Shown: piece after piece, positions 23,469-32,029 of the stretch
Position numbering within the stretch: the first letter of the stretch is position 1
Layout of the letters: each line of letters begins with the position of its first letter
NCBI GenBank assembly: GCA_910588175.1
Contig: CAJUQQ010000013.1
Coordinates: 1 to 50,849, forward strand
Length of the DNA stretch: 50,849 bases
Source: an uncultured Oscillibacter sp.
GTDB taxonomy: Bacteria; Bacillota; Clostridia; Oscillospirales; Oscillospiraceae
Reading direction: 5' to 3'
Translations under genes and position numbers: made by a program
The notes under the pieces: generated by a model
Databases searched by the model: none
The model's input: the letters and a program-made list of their open reading frames with translations, nothing else
Told to the model about the DNA's origin: nothing

Positions 23469-24059
23469 TCAATTCTCCTTGTAGAGCTTCATGGACAGCG
23501 GGATGGAAAGCGCCGTTCCCGCCGCCGCCCCTAGGGGAAGCAGCACCACCAGGGGAACGGGCAGGCTGGGGAGTTCATCCACCATGTCCACAAGAATCCC
23601 TATGGAGATCGCCACGCCGAAGAGCACCACCATGAAAATCATCCTTCCCCTCTCCACGCCGAAGCGCAGCACCGCCGGTAAGGTGATATCCAGGGTGATG
23701 ATTCCCAAGCAAAGGCTCGCCAGCAGGGTGGGAACACTGGGCGCGCTTCCCGAAACAATCCCCGCCGCCGCCTGCACCGCCAGGCAGAACACCCCCGACG
23801 CCGCCATGCAAATCCAGCCCAGCACGTACTTGCTCAGCACAATATCCCGCTTGGAATAGGGCATCATGGCCGCCAGCTGGTTCCAATGGCTCCGCTCGTC
23901 ATAGGCCATGGCCGTATAGGGCAGCATGGAGCACCAGACCACCAGGAACACCGTATTGAACGCACTGTTCACCATGGACAGCAGCGCCAACACCAGGACA
24001 AACATTCTCATCTGCTTCCAGATCACATAGAAATCCTTCTGTACCAGCGCTTTCATCAT
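23469..24059 (-). CDS. ABC-2 type exporter permease
   Basis: 196 residues starting at ATG 24059, overlapping the ATPase stop by four bases (ATGA). About five or six membrane helices are visible (MFVLVLALLSMVNSAF, TVFLVVWCSMLPYTAM, YVLGWICMAASGVFCLAVQA, TLLASLCLGIITLDIT, MIFMVVLFGVAISIGI, VPLVVLLPLGAAAGTAL). WNQLAAMMPYSKRDIVLSKY is a conserved cytoplasmic loop of ABC-2 permeases of this small class. It forms the channel of the exporter energised by the ATPase at 24056-24904. Substrate unknown; homologues act in cell-envelope stress or antimicrobial-peptide resistance. Confidence 0.82.
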   Translation of the reverse strand: MMKALVQKDFYVIWKQMRMFVLVLALLSMVNSAFNTVFLVVWCSMLPYTAMAYDERSHWNQLAAMMPYSKRDIVLSKYVLGWICMAASGVFCLAVQAAAGIVSGSAPSVPTLLASLCLGIITLDITLPAVLRFGVERGRMIFMVVLFGVAISIGILVDMVDELPSLPVPLVVLLPLGAAAGTALSIPLSMKLYKEN

Positions 24060-24904
24060 TTCGCTCCTTTCACCATAAAGAGGATGATATCCTCCACCGT
24101 CGCCCGCTCCAGCTCCAGGCCCGCCGGGACCTCCTCCCGCCGGACCAGGGCCCGGACCCCGCCGTAGCCGCTGGACTCCCGGCCCAGGATGGCCTCCTCC
24201 CGGAGGCTTTCCAGCTGCTCCGCCGTCCCGGCGAAGACGCCGTAGGTCTCCAGAAGCTGGTCCTTCTCGTCGCAAAAGAGGAGCCGCCCCCTGTGCAGGA
24301 AGGCAATGTAATCACAGAGCTTCTCCAAATCGCTGAGGATATGGGAGGAGATCAAAATGGAGTGCTCCTCCTCCCGGGTGAACTCGTTGAAAATCTCCAG
24401 CACCTCGTCCCGGACGATGGGGTCCAGGCCGGAGGTCGCCTCGTCCAGAATCAGCAGCTTTGGCTGGTGGCTCAGGGCCACGGCGATGGACAGCTTCATC
24501 TTCATGCCCCGGGAAAAGTCCTTGAAGGGCTTCTTCCCCGGCAGGTCGAAGCGGCGGAGGTAGCCGTCGTAGGTCCCCTGGTCCCAGCGCTTGTAGGTCC
24601 CCGCCATCACCTTCCCCACCTGGACGGCGGTGAGGGTTTCCGGGTAATACGCCTCGTCCAAAACGACGCCCACGTCCTCCTTCACGGCCCGGAACTCCGG
24701 GGAGGACACATCCACCCCCAAAACCCTGGCGGTCCCGCCGTCGGGGCGGAGGGCGTTCATCAGCAGGCGGATGGTGGTGGATTTGCCCGCGCCGTTCTCC
24801 CCCACCAGGCCGCAGATGGTGCCGCTGGGCACGGTAAGGCTCAAATCCCGGATGGCAAATTCTCCAAAGGACTTGCAGATATGGTTCAGTTCAATGGCGT
24901 TCAT
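24056..24904 (-). CDS. ABC exporter ATP-binding protein
   Basis: 282 residues. Walker A GENGAGKST, Q-loop VGVVLDEAYYPETL, signature FSRGMKMKLSIA (an SRGM variant of LSGGQ, usual in YtrB/BcrA-type ATPases), Walker B LLILDEATSGLDP, and H-loop ILISSHIL. The C-terminal 60 residues form a regulatory extension (ESLREEAILGRESSGYGGVR). It pairs with the permease downstream and the YtrA-type regulator upstream; all three genes overlap by four bases and form one operon. Confidence 0.9.
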   Translation of the reverse strand: MNAIELNHICKSFGEFAIRDLSLTVPSGTICGLVGENGAGKSTTIRLLMNALRPDGGTARVLGVDVSSPEFRAVKEDVGVVLDEAYYPETLTAVQVGKVMAGTYKRWDQGTYDGYLRRFDLPGKKPFKDFSRGMKMKLSIAVALSHQPKLLILDEATSGLDPIVRDEVLEIFNEFTREEEHSILISSHILSDLEKLCDYIAFLHRGRLLFCDEKDQLLETYGVFAGTAEQLESLREEAILGRESSGYGGVRALVRREEVPAGLELERATVEDIILFMVKGAK

Positions 24905-25281
24905 ACGTTCTCCTCCTCTAACAGGACGCGCAGCATGTCGATCAGTTCCTCCACCGTCACGGAACAGCTCTTCGCCAGTCCCGCGGCGGCGGTCAGGTGG
25001 TTTTCCAGCTCCTTGAGCTGCTGCTCCCGGATCAGGTCCAGGTTCTTCTCCGCCACAAAGCAGCCCTTCCCGGCCACGGTGTAGAGGAAGCCCTCGGCCT
25101 CCAGCTCGTCATAGGCCCGCTTGGTGGTGATGACGGAGATTTTCAAATCCTTGGCCAGGGCCCGGATGGAGGGCAGGGCCTCCCCCGGGGTCAGGACCCC
25201 GGCGATGATCTGGGCCTTGAGCTGGGAGTAGATCTGCTCATAGATGGGCTGGCCCCCGGTGTTGCGGATGATGATTTCCAT
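24901..25281 (-). CDS. GntR-family regulator, YtrA subfamily
   Basis: 126 residues. An N-terminal GntR winged helix (PIYEQIYSQLKAQIIAGVLT, PGEALPSIRALAKDLKISVI, TTKRAYDELEAEGFLYTVAG, KGCFVA) is followed by a short helical dimerisation tail of about 45 residues, which marks the YtrA subfamily. YtrA-type repressors control the ABC exporter of their own operon and are relieved by cell-wall antibiotics or other ligands. The palindrome over its promoter (25299-25332) is the likely operator. Confidence 0.9.
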   Translation of the reverse strand: MEIIIRNTGGQPIYEQIYSQLKAQIIAGVLTPGEALPSIRALAKDLKISVITTKRAYDELEAEGFLYTVAGKGCFVAEKNLDLIREQQLKELENHLTAAAGLAKSCSVTVEELIDMLRVLLEEENV

Positions 25282-25298
25282 GGATGCTCCTCCGTTTC

Positions 25299-25339
25299 AC
25301 TGTTCATATACAGTATACACAGAATGAACAGTTTGTCAA
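25299..25339 (-). promoter_or_regulatory. Promoter and operator of the YtrA-type operon
   Basis: On the minus strand: TTGACA (25334-25339), 16-base spacer, TATACT (25312-25317), about 30 bases before ATG 25281. A perfect 9-bp inverted repeat ACTGTTCAT / ATGAACAGT (25299-25307 and 25324-25332) brackets the -10 box with a 16-base centre. Binding of a dimeric GntR repressor here would shut the promoter. Confidence 0.75.
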
Positions 25340-25425
25340 GGGGGTCGATGAAAAAAATTTTGGCTAGGAAATTGCTCCCGCCTGTGGTATACTACCTCTG
25401 GAAAAACGGAAGGAGGCGCGGGCTT

Positions 25426-26415
25426 ATGGAAACCGTCAGCGGCGCAAGCAATTGGAAGCTGGTTTTCCGCCGGGAGGGCGGCGGCGTCACCCTTCTCCGG
25501 GCCGGGACCCCCGACGCCCGGGCCGCTCTGCCGGAGGAGCTGTTCGGCCTGCCGGTAACGGCCCTGGGGAACCGGGCCCTGGCGCCGGAGCGGCAGGGAG
25601 ACTCCTCCCTTCCCGCCGGGGCGGAGGCGGTGCTGGTCACCTGCGGCCGCTCGGAGGGGGACTGGGACAACCGCCGCCTTCGGGAACTGACTCTTCCGGA
25701 ACATCTGGAGACCGTGGGAGACTACGCCCTGTTGAACTGCGCTGTCCTGAAAACCCTCCGTATGTGTGACGAAATCTCCCATTTGGGAGGCGGGGCCCTG
25801 ATGAACTGCCGCAGTCTGGATACCCTCCACCTGACCCGGAGCGGCCCGGACCAGGGAGAAGCCCTGGCCTGGTTCGCCGGGGAACTCAGCCGGGAACTGG
25901 ACGTGACCATTCACCGTCCCGGCGGGGAAACCGTCCGTCTGCTGTTCCCGGAGTATACAGAGCTCTATGAGGAAAATTGTCCCGCGCACCACTTTGATTA
26001 CTTCATCTCCGGCGCGGGCTATCCCTACCACCACTGCTTCCGCCAGAAACGCTTGTCCCTCAAGGAATACGACGGTCTTTGGCGGGACTTCCTGGGGATG
26101 GAGCACGACGAAACCGCCGCCCTGCGCCTTGCCTGGCGGCGGCTCCGCTGGCCCGCGGACCTGGGGGAAACGGCGGCGGCGGACTACCGGGCCTATCTGG
26201 CGCGGCGCGCCGGGGACGCCCTCCGCCTCGTGCTGGAGGAGGAGGACGGGGAAGCCCTCCCCTACCTTTTGGAGCTGACCACGCCGGACCGGGGCGCGCT
26301 CTCCGCTGCCTGTGCCCTGGCCCGGGAAACGGGGGCCACGGCGGCTCTGGCAGCTCTGCTGGAGGAGCTGCACAGGCGGTTTCCCGCCGGACTGGAAAAG
26401 TCCTTTACACTATAG
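25426..26415 (+). CDS. Leucine-rich-repeat (BspA-like) protein
   Basis: 329 residues from ATG 25426 (GGAAGGAGG upstream). The N-terminal 150 residues contain LRR_5-type units (LPEELFGLPVTALGNRALAP, LRELTLPEHLETVGDYALLN, LKTLRMCDEISHLGGGALMN, CRSLDTLHL). The C-terminal half is a helical domain (YPYHHCFRQKRLSLKEYDGL, LRLAWRRLRWPADL) with no recognised family. There is no signal peptide, so it is probably cytoplasmic. First gene of a run with the VWA-like gene (16-base gap), nitroreductase and MoxR ATPase; possibly an adaptor or substrate recogniser for that machine (inference). Confidence 0.7.
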   Translation: METVSGASNWKLVFRREGGGVTLLRAGTPDARAALPEELFGLPVTALGNRALAPERQGDSSLPAGAEAVLVTCGRSEGDWDNRRLRELTLPEHLETVGDYALLNCAVLKTLRMCDEISHLGGGALMNCRSLDTLHLTRSGPDQGEALAWFAGELSRELDVTIHRPGGETVRLLFPEYTELYEENCPAHHFDYFISGAGYPYHHCFRQKRLSLKEYDGLWRDFLGMEHDETAALRLAWRRLRWPADLGETAAADYRAYLARRAGDALRLVLEEEDGEALPYLLELTTPDRGALSAACALARETGATAALAALLEELHRRFPAGLEKSFTL

Positions 26416-26431
26416 AAGGGCCAATGGTTTT

Positions 26432-27781
26432 ATGGAACAAAAGGACCTTGCCGGGGTGGGCGGGGACATCCTCCTCGCCGCCCGGAACGAGCTGTATCTG
26501 CATCTGCCCTATCTGGACGCGGCCCTCTGGGCCCTGGCCTTTGTCCCCGGCGGCGGAGTCACGGTGTCCCTGGCCGCCGACGGCGAGACGCTGTACTATG
26601 ACGGGGCCTTTTTGGCGGACCGCTATCTCCGGAGCCCGGTGTGGACCTGCCGGGCCTATCTCCACGTCATTCTCCACTGCATGCTCCGGCACTTGGCGAA
26701 GAAGCGGGGCAAGATTCCGGAGCTGTGGGACCTCAGCTGCGACGCGGCGGTGGAGAGCATTTTGGACGAGCTGGACTACCCCTGCCTGAACGCCGGGGCG
26801 GCTCCCCGGAAGCAAACATTTTACGGCGCGTGCCGCCGGGACATGCCCGTGCTGACGGCGGAGGGCATCTACCGCCGCCTCCTGCGGCTGAACCTGCCGG
26901 AGTATGAAATCGCCCAGCTCCAGCGGGCCTTCCTGGTGGACGACCACGGCCTCTGGGACCCGGAGCGGCGGGACGATGAAGAGCAGAGCCGCCGACAGGA
27001 CCAGAAATGGCGGGGCCTCTCCGGCAAAACCCAGACGGGCCTGGAAACGGTCCTCTCGGACAAGGGGACCGGCGGCGAGGCCGTGCTGGAGCAGGTCCGG
27101 GTGGCGGTCCGGGACGACGTGGACTACCGGGCCTTCCTCCGCCGCTTCGCCGCCCCCCGGGAGGTGGCGGCGGTGGACGCCGACGCCTTTGACTACGGCT
27201 TTTACTCCTATGGCCTCCGGCTCTATGGGAACATGCCCCTGGTGGAGCCTCCGGAGACCCGGGAGGAAAAGCGGATTGAGGACTTTGTCATCGCCGTGGA
27301 CACCTCCATGTCCACCTCCGGGGAGCGGGTCCGGCAGTTCTTGGCCTGTACCTACGCGATTCTGCGGAGCGCGGGGACCTTCACCCGGAAGGTGAATATC
27401 CGCGTCATCCAGTGCGACGACCAGATTCGCTCCGACGACGTGATTCAAGACCTGGAGGACCTGCGGGCCTATATGGAAAATTTCCAGCTCACCGGCGGCA
27501 GCGCAACGGACTTCCGGCCGGTGTTCCGGCATGTGGCGAAGCTCCAGGAGGCGGGGGCCTTCACCAGTCTTCGGGGCCTAGTGTACTTCACCGACGGCAT
27601 GGGGATTTATCCGGAAAAGCGGACGCCTTATGAGACGGCGTTCATTCTCCTGGGGGAGCCGCCCCTGTCGGTGAAGACGCCGCCCTGGGCCATCCGGCTG
27701 GTGCTGGAGGCCCCGGACCTGGAGAGGGCCGTTGAGGAGCTGCCAGAGGAGATGGATCTGAGCGAGCTGCCGGAGCTTTGA
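26432..27781 (+). CDS. VWA-like (DUF2201-type) metal-dependent protein
   Basis: 449 residues from ATG 26432 (MEQKDLAGVGG...). The N-terminal domain has a His cluster (LHVILHCMLRHLAKK) and LWDLSCDAAVESILDEL, as in the putative metallopeptidase half of DUF2201 proteins, but without a classic HExxH glutamate. The C-terminal about 150 residues form a von Willebrand A-like fold with a MIDAS-type motif FVIAVDTSMSTSG, then LTGGSATDFRPVF and GLVYFTDGMG. VWA proteins of this class work with MoxR AAA+ ATPases such as the one at 28612. A chaperone-like or metal-insertion role is plausible, but the target is unknown. Confidence 0.8.
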   Translation: MEQKDLAGVGGDILLAARNELYLHLPYLDAALWALAFVPGGGVTVSLAADGETLYYDGAFLADRYLRSPVWTCRAYLHVILHCMLRHLAKKRGKIPELWDLSCDAAVESILDELDYPCLNAGAAPRKQTFYGACRRDMPVLTAEGIYRRLLRLNLPEYEIAQLQRAFLVDDHGLWDPERRDDEEQSRRQDQKWRGLSGKTQTGLETVLSDKGTGGEAVLEQVRVAVRDDVDYRAFLRRFAAPREVAAVDADAFDYGFYSYGLRLYGNMPLVEPPETREEKRIEDFVIAVDTSMSTSGERVRQFLACTYAILRSAGTFTRKVNIRVIQCDDQIRSDDVIQDLEDLRAYMENFQLTGGSATDFRPVFRHVAKLQEAGAFTSLRGLVYFTDGMGIYPEKRTPYETAFILLGEPPLSVKTPPWAIRLVLEAPDLERAVEELPEEMDLSELPEL

Positions 27782-27793
27782 GGAGGAACGGGT

Positions 27794-28384
27794 ATGCTGT
27801 CTGAAATCGTGAACCGGCGCAGTATCCGGTCCTATCTGCCCACGCCGGTCTCCAGGGCGGATATTGAGACCGTGCTGCGGGCGGGGGCCCTGGCCCCCTC
27901 GTCCAAGAACCGCCAGCCCTGGCGCTTCACCGTGGCCCTCGGCGGGAAAAAAGCGGAGGCCCTGGCCGCCATGGCCCGGGGGCTGGATGCGGAAAAACCG
28001 CGTCCCCTCCTGCCGGAGAGCGCCCGGCATCTCGGCGGGGCTTTCCAAACGCTGGCCGTTATGGAGCAGGCCCCGGCCATAATCTTCGTCACAAACCCTC
28101 TGGGCCGGCACCCAAGGGATCCCCTGAACACGGATGAACGGGTCTCCGAGCTCTGCAACGCCCAGTCCCTAGGGGCGTGCCTGGAAAACATGGCCCTCCA
28201 GGCCACGGCGCTGGGTCTTGGGAGCCTCTGGATCTGCGACACTTATTTCGCCTATGACGCGTTAACCGCGTGGCTGGGCGGGCAGGGAGCCCTAGCTGCG
28301 GCCATGGCCTTGGGGTACGCCGCCGAGAATCCGCCGTCCCGGCCCCGGAAGCCGCTGGAGGAGTCAGTCGAGTGGAGGGAGTAA
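27794..28384 (+). CDS. Nitroreductase-family flavoprotein
   Basis: 196 residues; GGAGG lies before ATG 27794. Signature residues: RRSIRSYLPTPVSRADIETV, APSSKNRQPWRFTV (FMN-binding), NAQSLGACLENMALQATALG (dimer interface and FMN site), LGSLWICDTYF, and ALGYAAENPPSRPRKPLEE at the end. Expected to use FMN and NAD(P)H to reduce nitro compounds, quinones or similar. Twelve bases downstream of the VWA-like gene, so in the same operon; the link may be redox or simply positional. Confidence 0.88.
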   Translation: MLSEIVNRRSIRSYLPTPVSRADIETVLRAGALAPSSKNRQPWRFTVALGGKKAEALAAMARGLDAEKPRPLLPESARHLGGAFQTLAVMEQAPAIIFVTNPLGRHPRDPLNTDERVSELCNAQSLGACLENMALQATALGLGSLWICDTYFAYDALTAWLGGQGALAAAMALGYAAENPPSRPRKPLEESVEWRE

Positions 28385-28408
28385 GCGTTCTGCCAGTAGA
28401 AGGGTAGG

Positions 28409-28570
28409 CCCGGGAGAAGGGCGGACACACCGGTCCGCCCCTACAGGGTGCTCTACTGATAGGAGGGCAAAAAAGCGGCCCGAAGGGCCCTTACTTCCTT
28501 TTCTCTTTTGGGCCATGCAATGGACCAGCCATCGCTGGCCGCCAATCCGCCCCGCCCGCAAGGGCGAGTA
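28409..28570 (+). repeat. Dispersed two-module repeat, short copy
   Basis: Module A (28409-28470) begins CCCGGGAGAAGGGCGGACAC and ends GGAGGGCAA. Module B (28517-28570) begins GCAATGGACCAGCCATCGCT and ends AGGGCGAGTA. Both recur inverted at 42835-42895 and 42396-42454, with A about 90 percent identical by eye. The modules contain their own palindromes (GGGCGGAC...GTCCGCCC; CCAGCCATCGCTGG). The gap 28385-28611 holds nothing else except the ribosome-binding site of the MoxR gene. Confidence 0.75.
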
Positions 28571-28611
28571 CCATCTCCCCTCCCCTGCCGGGGAACCAGG
28601 AAGGAAACACC

Positions 28612-30147
28612 ATGAACATCAAACAAGCCAAGCAAGAGATCGCGAATACCTTAAAAGCCTATCTGGCCAAGGACCCCTTGGGGAATTACCTGATTCCCCC
28701 CGTCCGCCAGCGGCCCGTCCTGCTGATGGGCCCCCCCGGCGTGGGCAAAACCCAGATCATGGAGCAGGTGGCCGCGGAAACCGGCGTGGGCCTGGTGGCC
28801 TACACCATCACCCATCACACCCGCCAGAGCGCCGTGGGCCTGCCCTTCATTGAAAAGCGCGTCTACGGCGGAGAGGAATTCTCCGTCACCGAGTACACCA
28901 TGAGCGAGATTTTGGCCTCCGTCTATGAGCTGATGGAGAAAACCGGCCTCAAGGAAGGCATCCTCTTCCTGGACGAAATCAACTGCGTCTCCGAGACCCT
29001 GGCCCCCATGATGCTCCAGTTCCTCCAGTGCAAGACCTTTGGCAACCAGCGGTTGCCGGAGGGCTGGCTCATCGCCGCCGCCGGAAATCCGCCGGAGTAT
29101 AACCGCTCCGTCCGGGACTTCGACGTGGTGACCCTGGACCGGGTGAAGCGCGTCGACGTACGGGAGGACTTCGCTGTCTGGAAGGAGTACGCCCGGCAGA
29201 AGGGCCTCCACGGGGCGGTGGTGTCCTATCTGGACATCAAGAAGGAGAACTTTTACCGGGTGGAAACCACGGCGGAGGGCATCCAGTTCGCCACCGCCCG
29301 GGGCTGGGAGGACCTCAGCGAGCTGCTGACGGTCTACGAAACCCTGGGCCTCAAGGCGGACCGGGAGGTGGTAGGTCAATATATCCAGCTGCCCCGAATC
29401 GCCCGGGACTTCGCCAACTACCTGGAGCTGTATCACAAATACCGGAACATCTACCACGTAGACGAGATTCTAAAGGGCGCCTGGCGGCCGGTCACGGTCC
29501 GGGAGCTCCGGGCCGCGCCCTTTGATGAGAAGCTGTCCGTCATGGGCCTGCTCCTCTCCCGCCTGTCCGAGGCGGCCCGGGAAGCCCGCCGTCAGGACGC
29601 CCTGTGCGAAAACCTCCACGCCGCCCTGACGGAATTCAAGGAAGCCCTTGCCGCCGGGGAGGAGCCCCAGGGGGTTCTGGAGGCCCTGGCCCTCCGCCGG
29701 CGGGAGGCGCTGAAGCGGGCCCGGGACGCGGGCCAATTAGAAAAGTCCCGCCATACCCTGGCCCAGCTGGAAATCAATGCTCTGGAGGACTACCGCCGCC
29801 GCCTGGCGGCGGACGGCCCGGCCGCTTCCGAGACGGCTATGGAGGCCGTCCGGGGCTGGTTCGGCCAGGAGGTGGAACAGCGGGCCTCCCTGGCCCGGGC
29901 GGCCAAGGAGGAACTGGACCACGCCTTCGTGTTTTTGGAGGAGACCTTCGGCCAGGGGCAAGAGCTGGTGCTGTTCGTCACGGAGCTCACCGCCGGCCCG
30001 GATACCAGCTGGTTCATCGAGACCTTTGGCTGCGACGCCTATTTCCGCCACAACCGGGAGCTGCTGTTTGACGACACCCGCCGCCGCATCCGGGAAGACA
30101 TCATCGCCGCGAAAGCGGCCGCACAGGAGGACGCTTATGAATCATGA
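28612..30147 (+). CDS. MoxR-family AAA+ ATPase
   Basis: 511 residues from ATG 28612 (GGAAGGAAA upstream). The AAA+ core has Walker A LMGPPGVGKTQ near 40, Walker B GILFLDEINCVSETLAPMML near 120, sensor 1 LIAAAGNPPEYNRS, and arginine-bearing VVTLDRVKRVDV. The rest (about 300-511) is a long helical extension ending with a charged tail, longer than typical MoxR (about 330). MoxR proteins act with VWA partners to fold, activate or insert cofactors into complexes; the VWA-like gene at 26432 is the obvious partner. The dispersed repeat separates it from the nitroreductase. Confidence 0.85.
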   Translation: MNIKQAKQEIANTLKAYLAKDPLGNYLIPPVRQRPVLLMGPPGVGKTQIMEQVAAETGVGLVAYTITHHTRQSAVGLPFIEKRVYGGEEFSVTEYTMSEILASVYELMEKTGLKEGILFLDEINCVSETLAPMMLQFLQCKTFGNQRLPEGWLIAAAGNPPEYNRSVRDFDVVTLDRVKRVDVREDFAVWKEYARQKGLHGAVVSYLDIKKENFYRVETTAEGIQFATARGWEDLSELLTVYETLGLKADREVVGQYIQLPRIARDFANYLELYHKYRNIYHVDEILKGAWRPVTVRELRAAPFDEKLSVMGLLLSRLSEAAREARRQDALCENLHAALTEFKEALAAGEEPQGVLEALALRRREALKRARDAGQLEKSRHTLAQLEINALEDYRRRLAADGPAASETAMEAVRGWFGQEVEQRASLARAAKEELDHAFVFLEETFGQGQELVLFVTELTAGPDTSWFIETFGCDAYFRHNRELLFDDTRRRIREDIIAAKAAAQEDAYES

Positions 30148-30433
30148 GGATTGCAAACAGATCGAAGCCGTGCTGGATGAGAAGGTCCGCCCCGCCCTCC
30201 GGGCCCACGGGGGTGAAATTTCCGTGGACCGCTTGGAGGACGGCGTGCTGTACGTGAAGCTGCTGGGCCAGTGCGCCGGATGCCCCTCGGCGGACCTGAC
30301 CAACGAAACCCTGGTGGAGGCGGAGCTCACCGCCGCCCTCCCCCAGCTGGTGCGGAAGGTCGCCGTCGTCCAGACGGTCAGCGACGAGCTGTGGGAACAG
30401 GCCAAACGCCTGCTGCGGGACCACCATTTGTAA
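30137..30433 (+). CDS. NifU C-terminal-domain protein (Nfu type)
   Basis: 98 residues starting at ATG 30137, overlapping the MoxR stop by 11 bases. Reads as a single Nfu domain: EAVLDEKVRPALRAHGGEIS, then VLYVKLLGQCAGCPSADLTN with the CxxC that holds a 4Fe-4S cluster between two subunits, and TLVEAELTAALPQLVRKVAV. Acts as an Fe-S carrier delivering clusters to client enzymes. Coupling to MoxR hints that Fe-S insertion is part of the job of this cluster (inference). Confidence 0.85.
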   Translation: MNHEDCKQIEAVLDEKVRPALRAHGGEISVDRLEDGVLYVKLLGQCAGCPSADLTNETLVEAELTAALPQLVRKVAVVQTVSDELWEQAKRLLRDHHL

Positions 30434-30450
30434 ATTTTTGTCCCTTTTCC

Positions 30451-30479
30451 TTTACTTATGGGAAAAGTACGCTTATAAT
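30451..30479 (+). promoter_or_regulatory. purA promoter
   Basis: TTTACT (30451-30456), 17-base spacer, TATAAT (30474-30479), 54 bases before ATG 30533. A small hairpin (GAGAC-ATGG-GTCTC) lies between. Confidence 0.65.
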
Positions 30480-30532
30480 AAGTAACCGTGTGAGACATGG
30501 GTCTCGCCAATTCATGAGAGAGGGTTTTTGAT

Positions 30533-31807
30533 ATGTCAAATTGCGCCATTGTGGGCATCAACTGGGGCGACGAGGGCAAGGGCCGTATGGTGGACCTGAT
30601 TACCCAGGACTACGATGTAGTGGTCCGCTACCAGGGCGGCGGAAACGCCGGTCACACCGTCGTCAATGAGAAGGGCAAGTTTGCCCTCCACCTGCTGCCC
30701 TCCGGCATTTTCCGGGACGGCGTGGTAAACATTCTGGGCAACGGCGTGGCGGTGGACTGCGAGAGCCTGTGGAAGGAAATGCAGGACGTAACCGCCCACG
30801 GCGTCGCCATTACGCCGGACAACCTGATGATCAGCGACCGGGCCTCCCTGCTGCTGCCCTGGCACCGGGACCTGGACAACCTGGAGGAAGCCCGGCTGGC
30901 GGACAAGAAATACGGCTCCACCAAACAGGGCATCGCCCCCTTCTATTCCGATAAATTCCAGAAGAAAACCGTCATGGCCGGGGAGCTCCTCTACCCCCAG
31001 CAGCTCCGCTCCCATCTGGAGGACCTGCTGGAGTGGAAGAACCTGACCCTGACCAAGGTTTACAACGCCGAGGCCTATACCATCGAGCGGCTGATGGACT
31101 GGGTGGCGGAGTACGGCGAGAAAATCCGCCCCTTCATCCGGGATACCGGCGCGTTTTTGCGCCAGGCCCAGGCGGAAAACAAGCGGGTCCTGTTCGAGGC
31201 CCAGCTGGGCGCCCTTCGGGACCTGGACTACGGCATCTATCCCTACACCACCTCCTCCAACGCCGTGGCGGCTTACGCTCCGGTGGGCTCCGGCCTGCCC
31301 TCCGCCCGGATTGACGAGGTCATCGGCGTGGTAAAGGCCTACTCCTCCTGCGTGGGCGAGGGCCCCTTCACCTGCGAGTGGTTCGGCGAGGAGGCCGAGC
31401 AGCTGCGGAAAGCGGGCAATGAGTACGGCGCGAAAACCGGCCGTCCCCGCCGGGTAGGCCCCATCGACATCGTGGCTACCCGCTACGGCGTGCAGTGCCA
31501 GGCGGCCACCAACATCGCCCTGACCAAGCTGGACGTGCTGAGCTACATGGACAAGATTCCCGTCTGCGTCCGCTATGAGCTGGGCAGCCAGCAGACGGAC
31601 CGCTTCCCCTTCCCCGCCCTGCTGGCGGAGGCGAAACCGGTGGTGGAGTATATGGACGGCTGGGGCTGCGACATCTCCGGCGTGCGGACCTGGGAGGACC
31701 TGCCGGAGGCCGCCCGGAAGTACGTGGAATACATTGAGCGGGAGATTGGCTGCCGCATCGGCTACGTGTCCGTGGGCCCGGAGCGGGACGCCATCATCCT
31801 GCGCTGA
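30533..31807 (+). CDS. purA: Adenylosuccinate synthetase
   Basis: 424 residues, the usual length. GTP-binding P-loop INWGDEGKGRMVDL near the start, YQGGGNAGHTVV, catalytic and IMP-binding GNGVAVDCESLWKE, STKQGIAPFYSDK, the TTSSNAVAAYAPVGSGLPSA region, and the C-terminal guanine-recognition TKLDVLSYMDKIPVCVRYEL. It joins IMP and aspartate with GTP to form adenylosuccinate, the first step from IMP to AMP. PurB follows after one small gene, so the AMP branch is encoded together. Confidence 0.95.
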   Translation: MSNCAIVGINWGDEGKGRMVDLITQDYDVVVRYQGGGNAGHTVVNEKGKFALHLLPSGIFRDGVVNILGNGVAVDCESLWKEMQDVTAHGVAITPDNLMISDRASLLLPWHRDLDNLEEARLADKKYGSTKQGIAPFYSDKFQKKTVMAGELLYPQQLRSHLEDLLEWKNLTLTKVYNAEAYTIERLMDWVAEYGEKIRPFIRDTGAFLRQAQAENKRVLFEAQLGALRDLDYGIYPYTTSSNAVAAYAPVGSGLPSARIDEVIGVVKAYSSCVGEGPFTCEWFGEEAEQLRKAGNEYGAKTGRPRRVGPIDIVATRYGVQCQAATNIALTKLDVLSYMDKIPVCVRYELGSQQTDRFPFPALLAEAKPVVEYMDGWGCDISGVRTWEDLPEAARKYVEYIEREIGCRIGYVSVGPERDAIILR

Positions 31808-31818
31808 GCGCATGCGCT

Positions 31819-32010
31819 GTGACTGTCTCTGAGTTTTACGCCGTCTGCGGAGCGCTGTCCATGGCGGGCGCGCTGGCGGCGCCGTTCCTGCTGTACAGTC
31901 TGGTCAAAAAAGCCGCGGAGCGCCGGAGGGCCCTTGGGGAGTGCGCGGCGCTGGCCATGTTTGGACTGGCCTTCTGCCTGTGGACCTCTCAGCTGTTGGC
32001 GTTCGCCTGA
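31819..32010 (+). CDS. Small two-helix membrane protein
   Basis: 63 residues from GTG 31819, eleven bases after the purA stop. There are two hydrophobic helices (YAVCGALSMAGALAAPFLLY and ECAALAMFGLAFCLWTSQLL) with a basic cytoplasmic loop (KKAAERRRALGE). No family is recognised. It lies between purA and purB and could be cotranscribed; a purine-related role is not implied. Confidence 0.6.
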   Translation: MTVSEFYAVCGALSMAGALAAPFLLYSLVKKAAERRRALGECAALAMFGLAFCLWTSQLLAFA

Positions 32011-32029
32011 CCCGTTTTTCTGAAACCCG

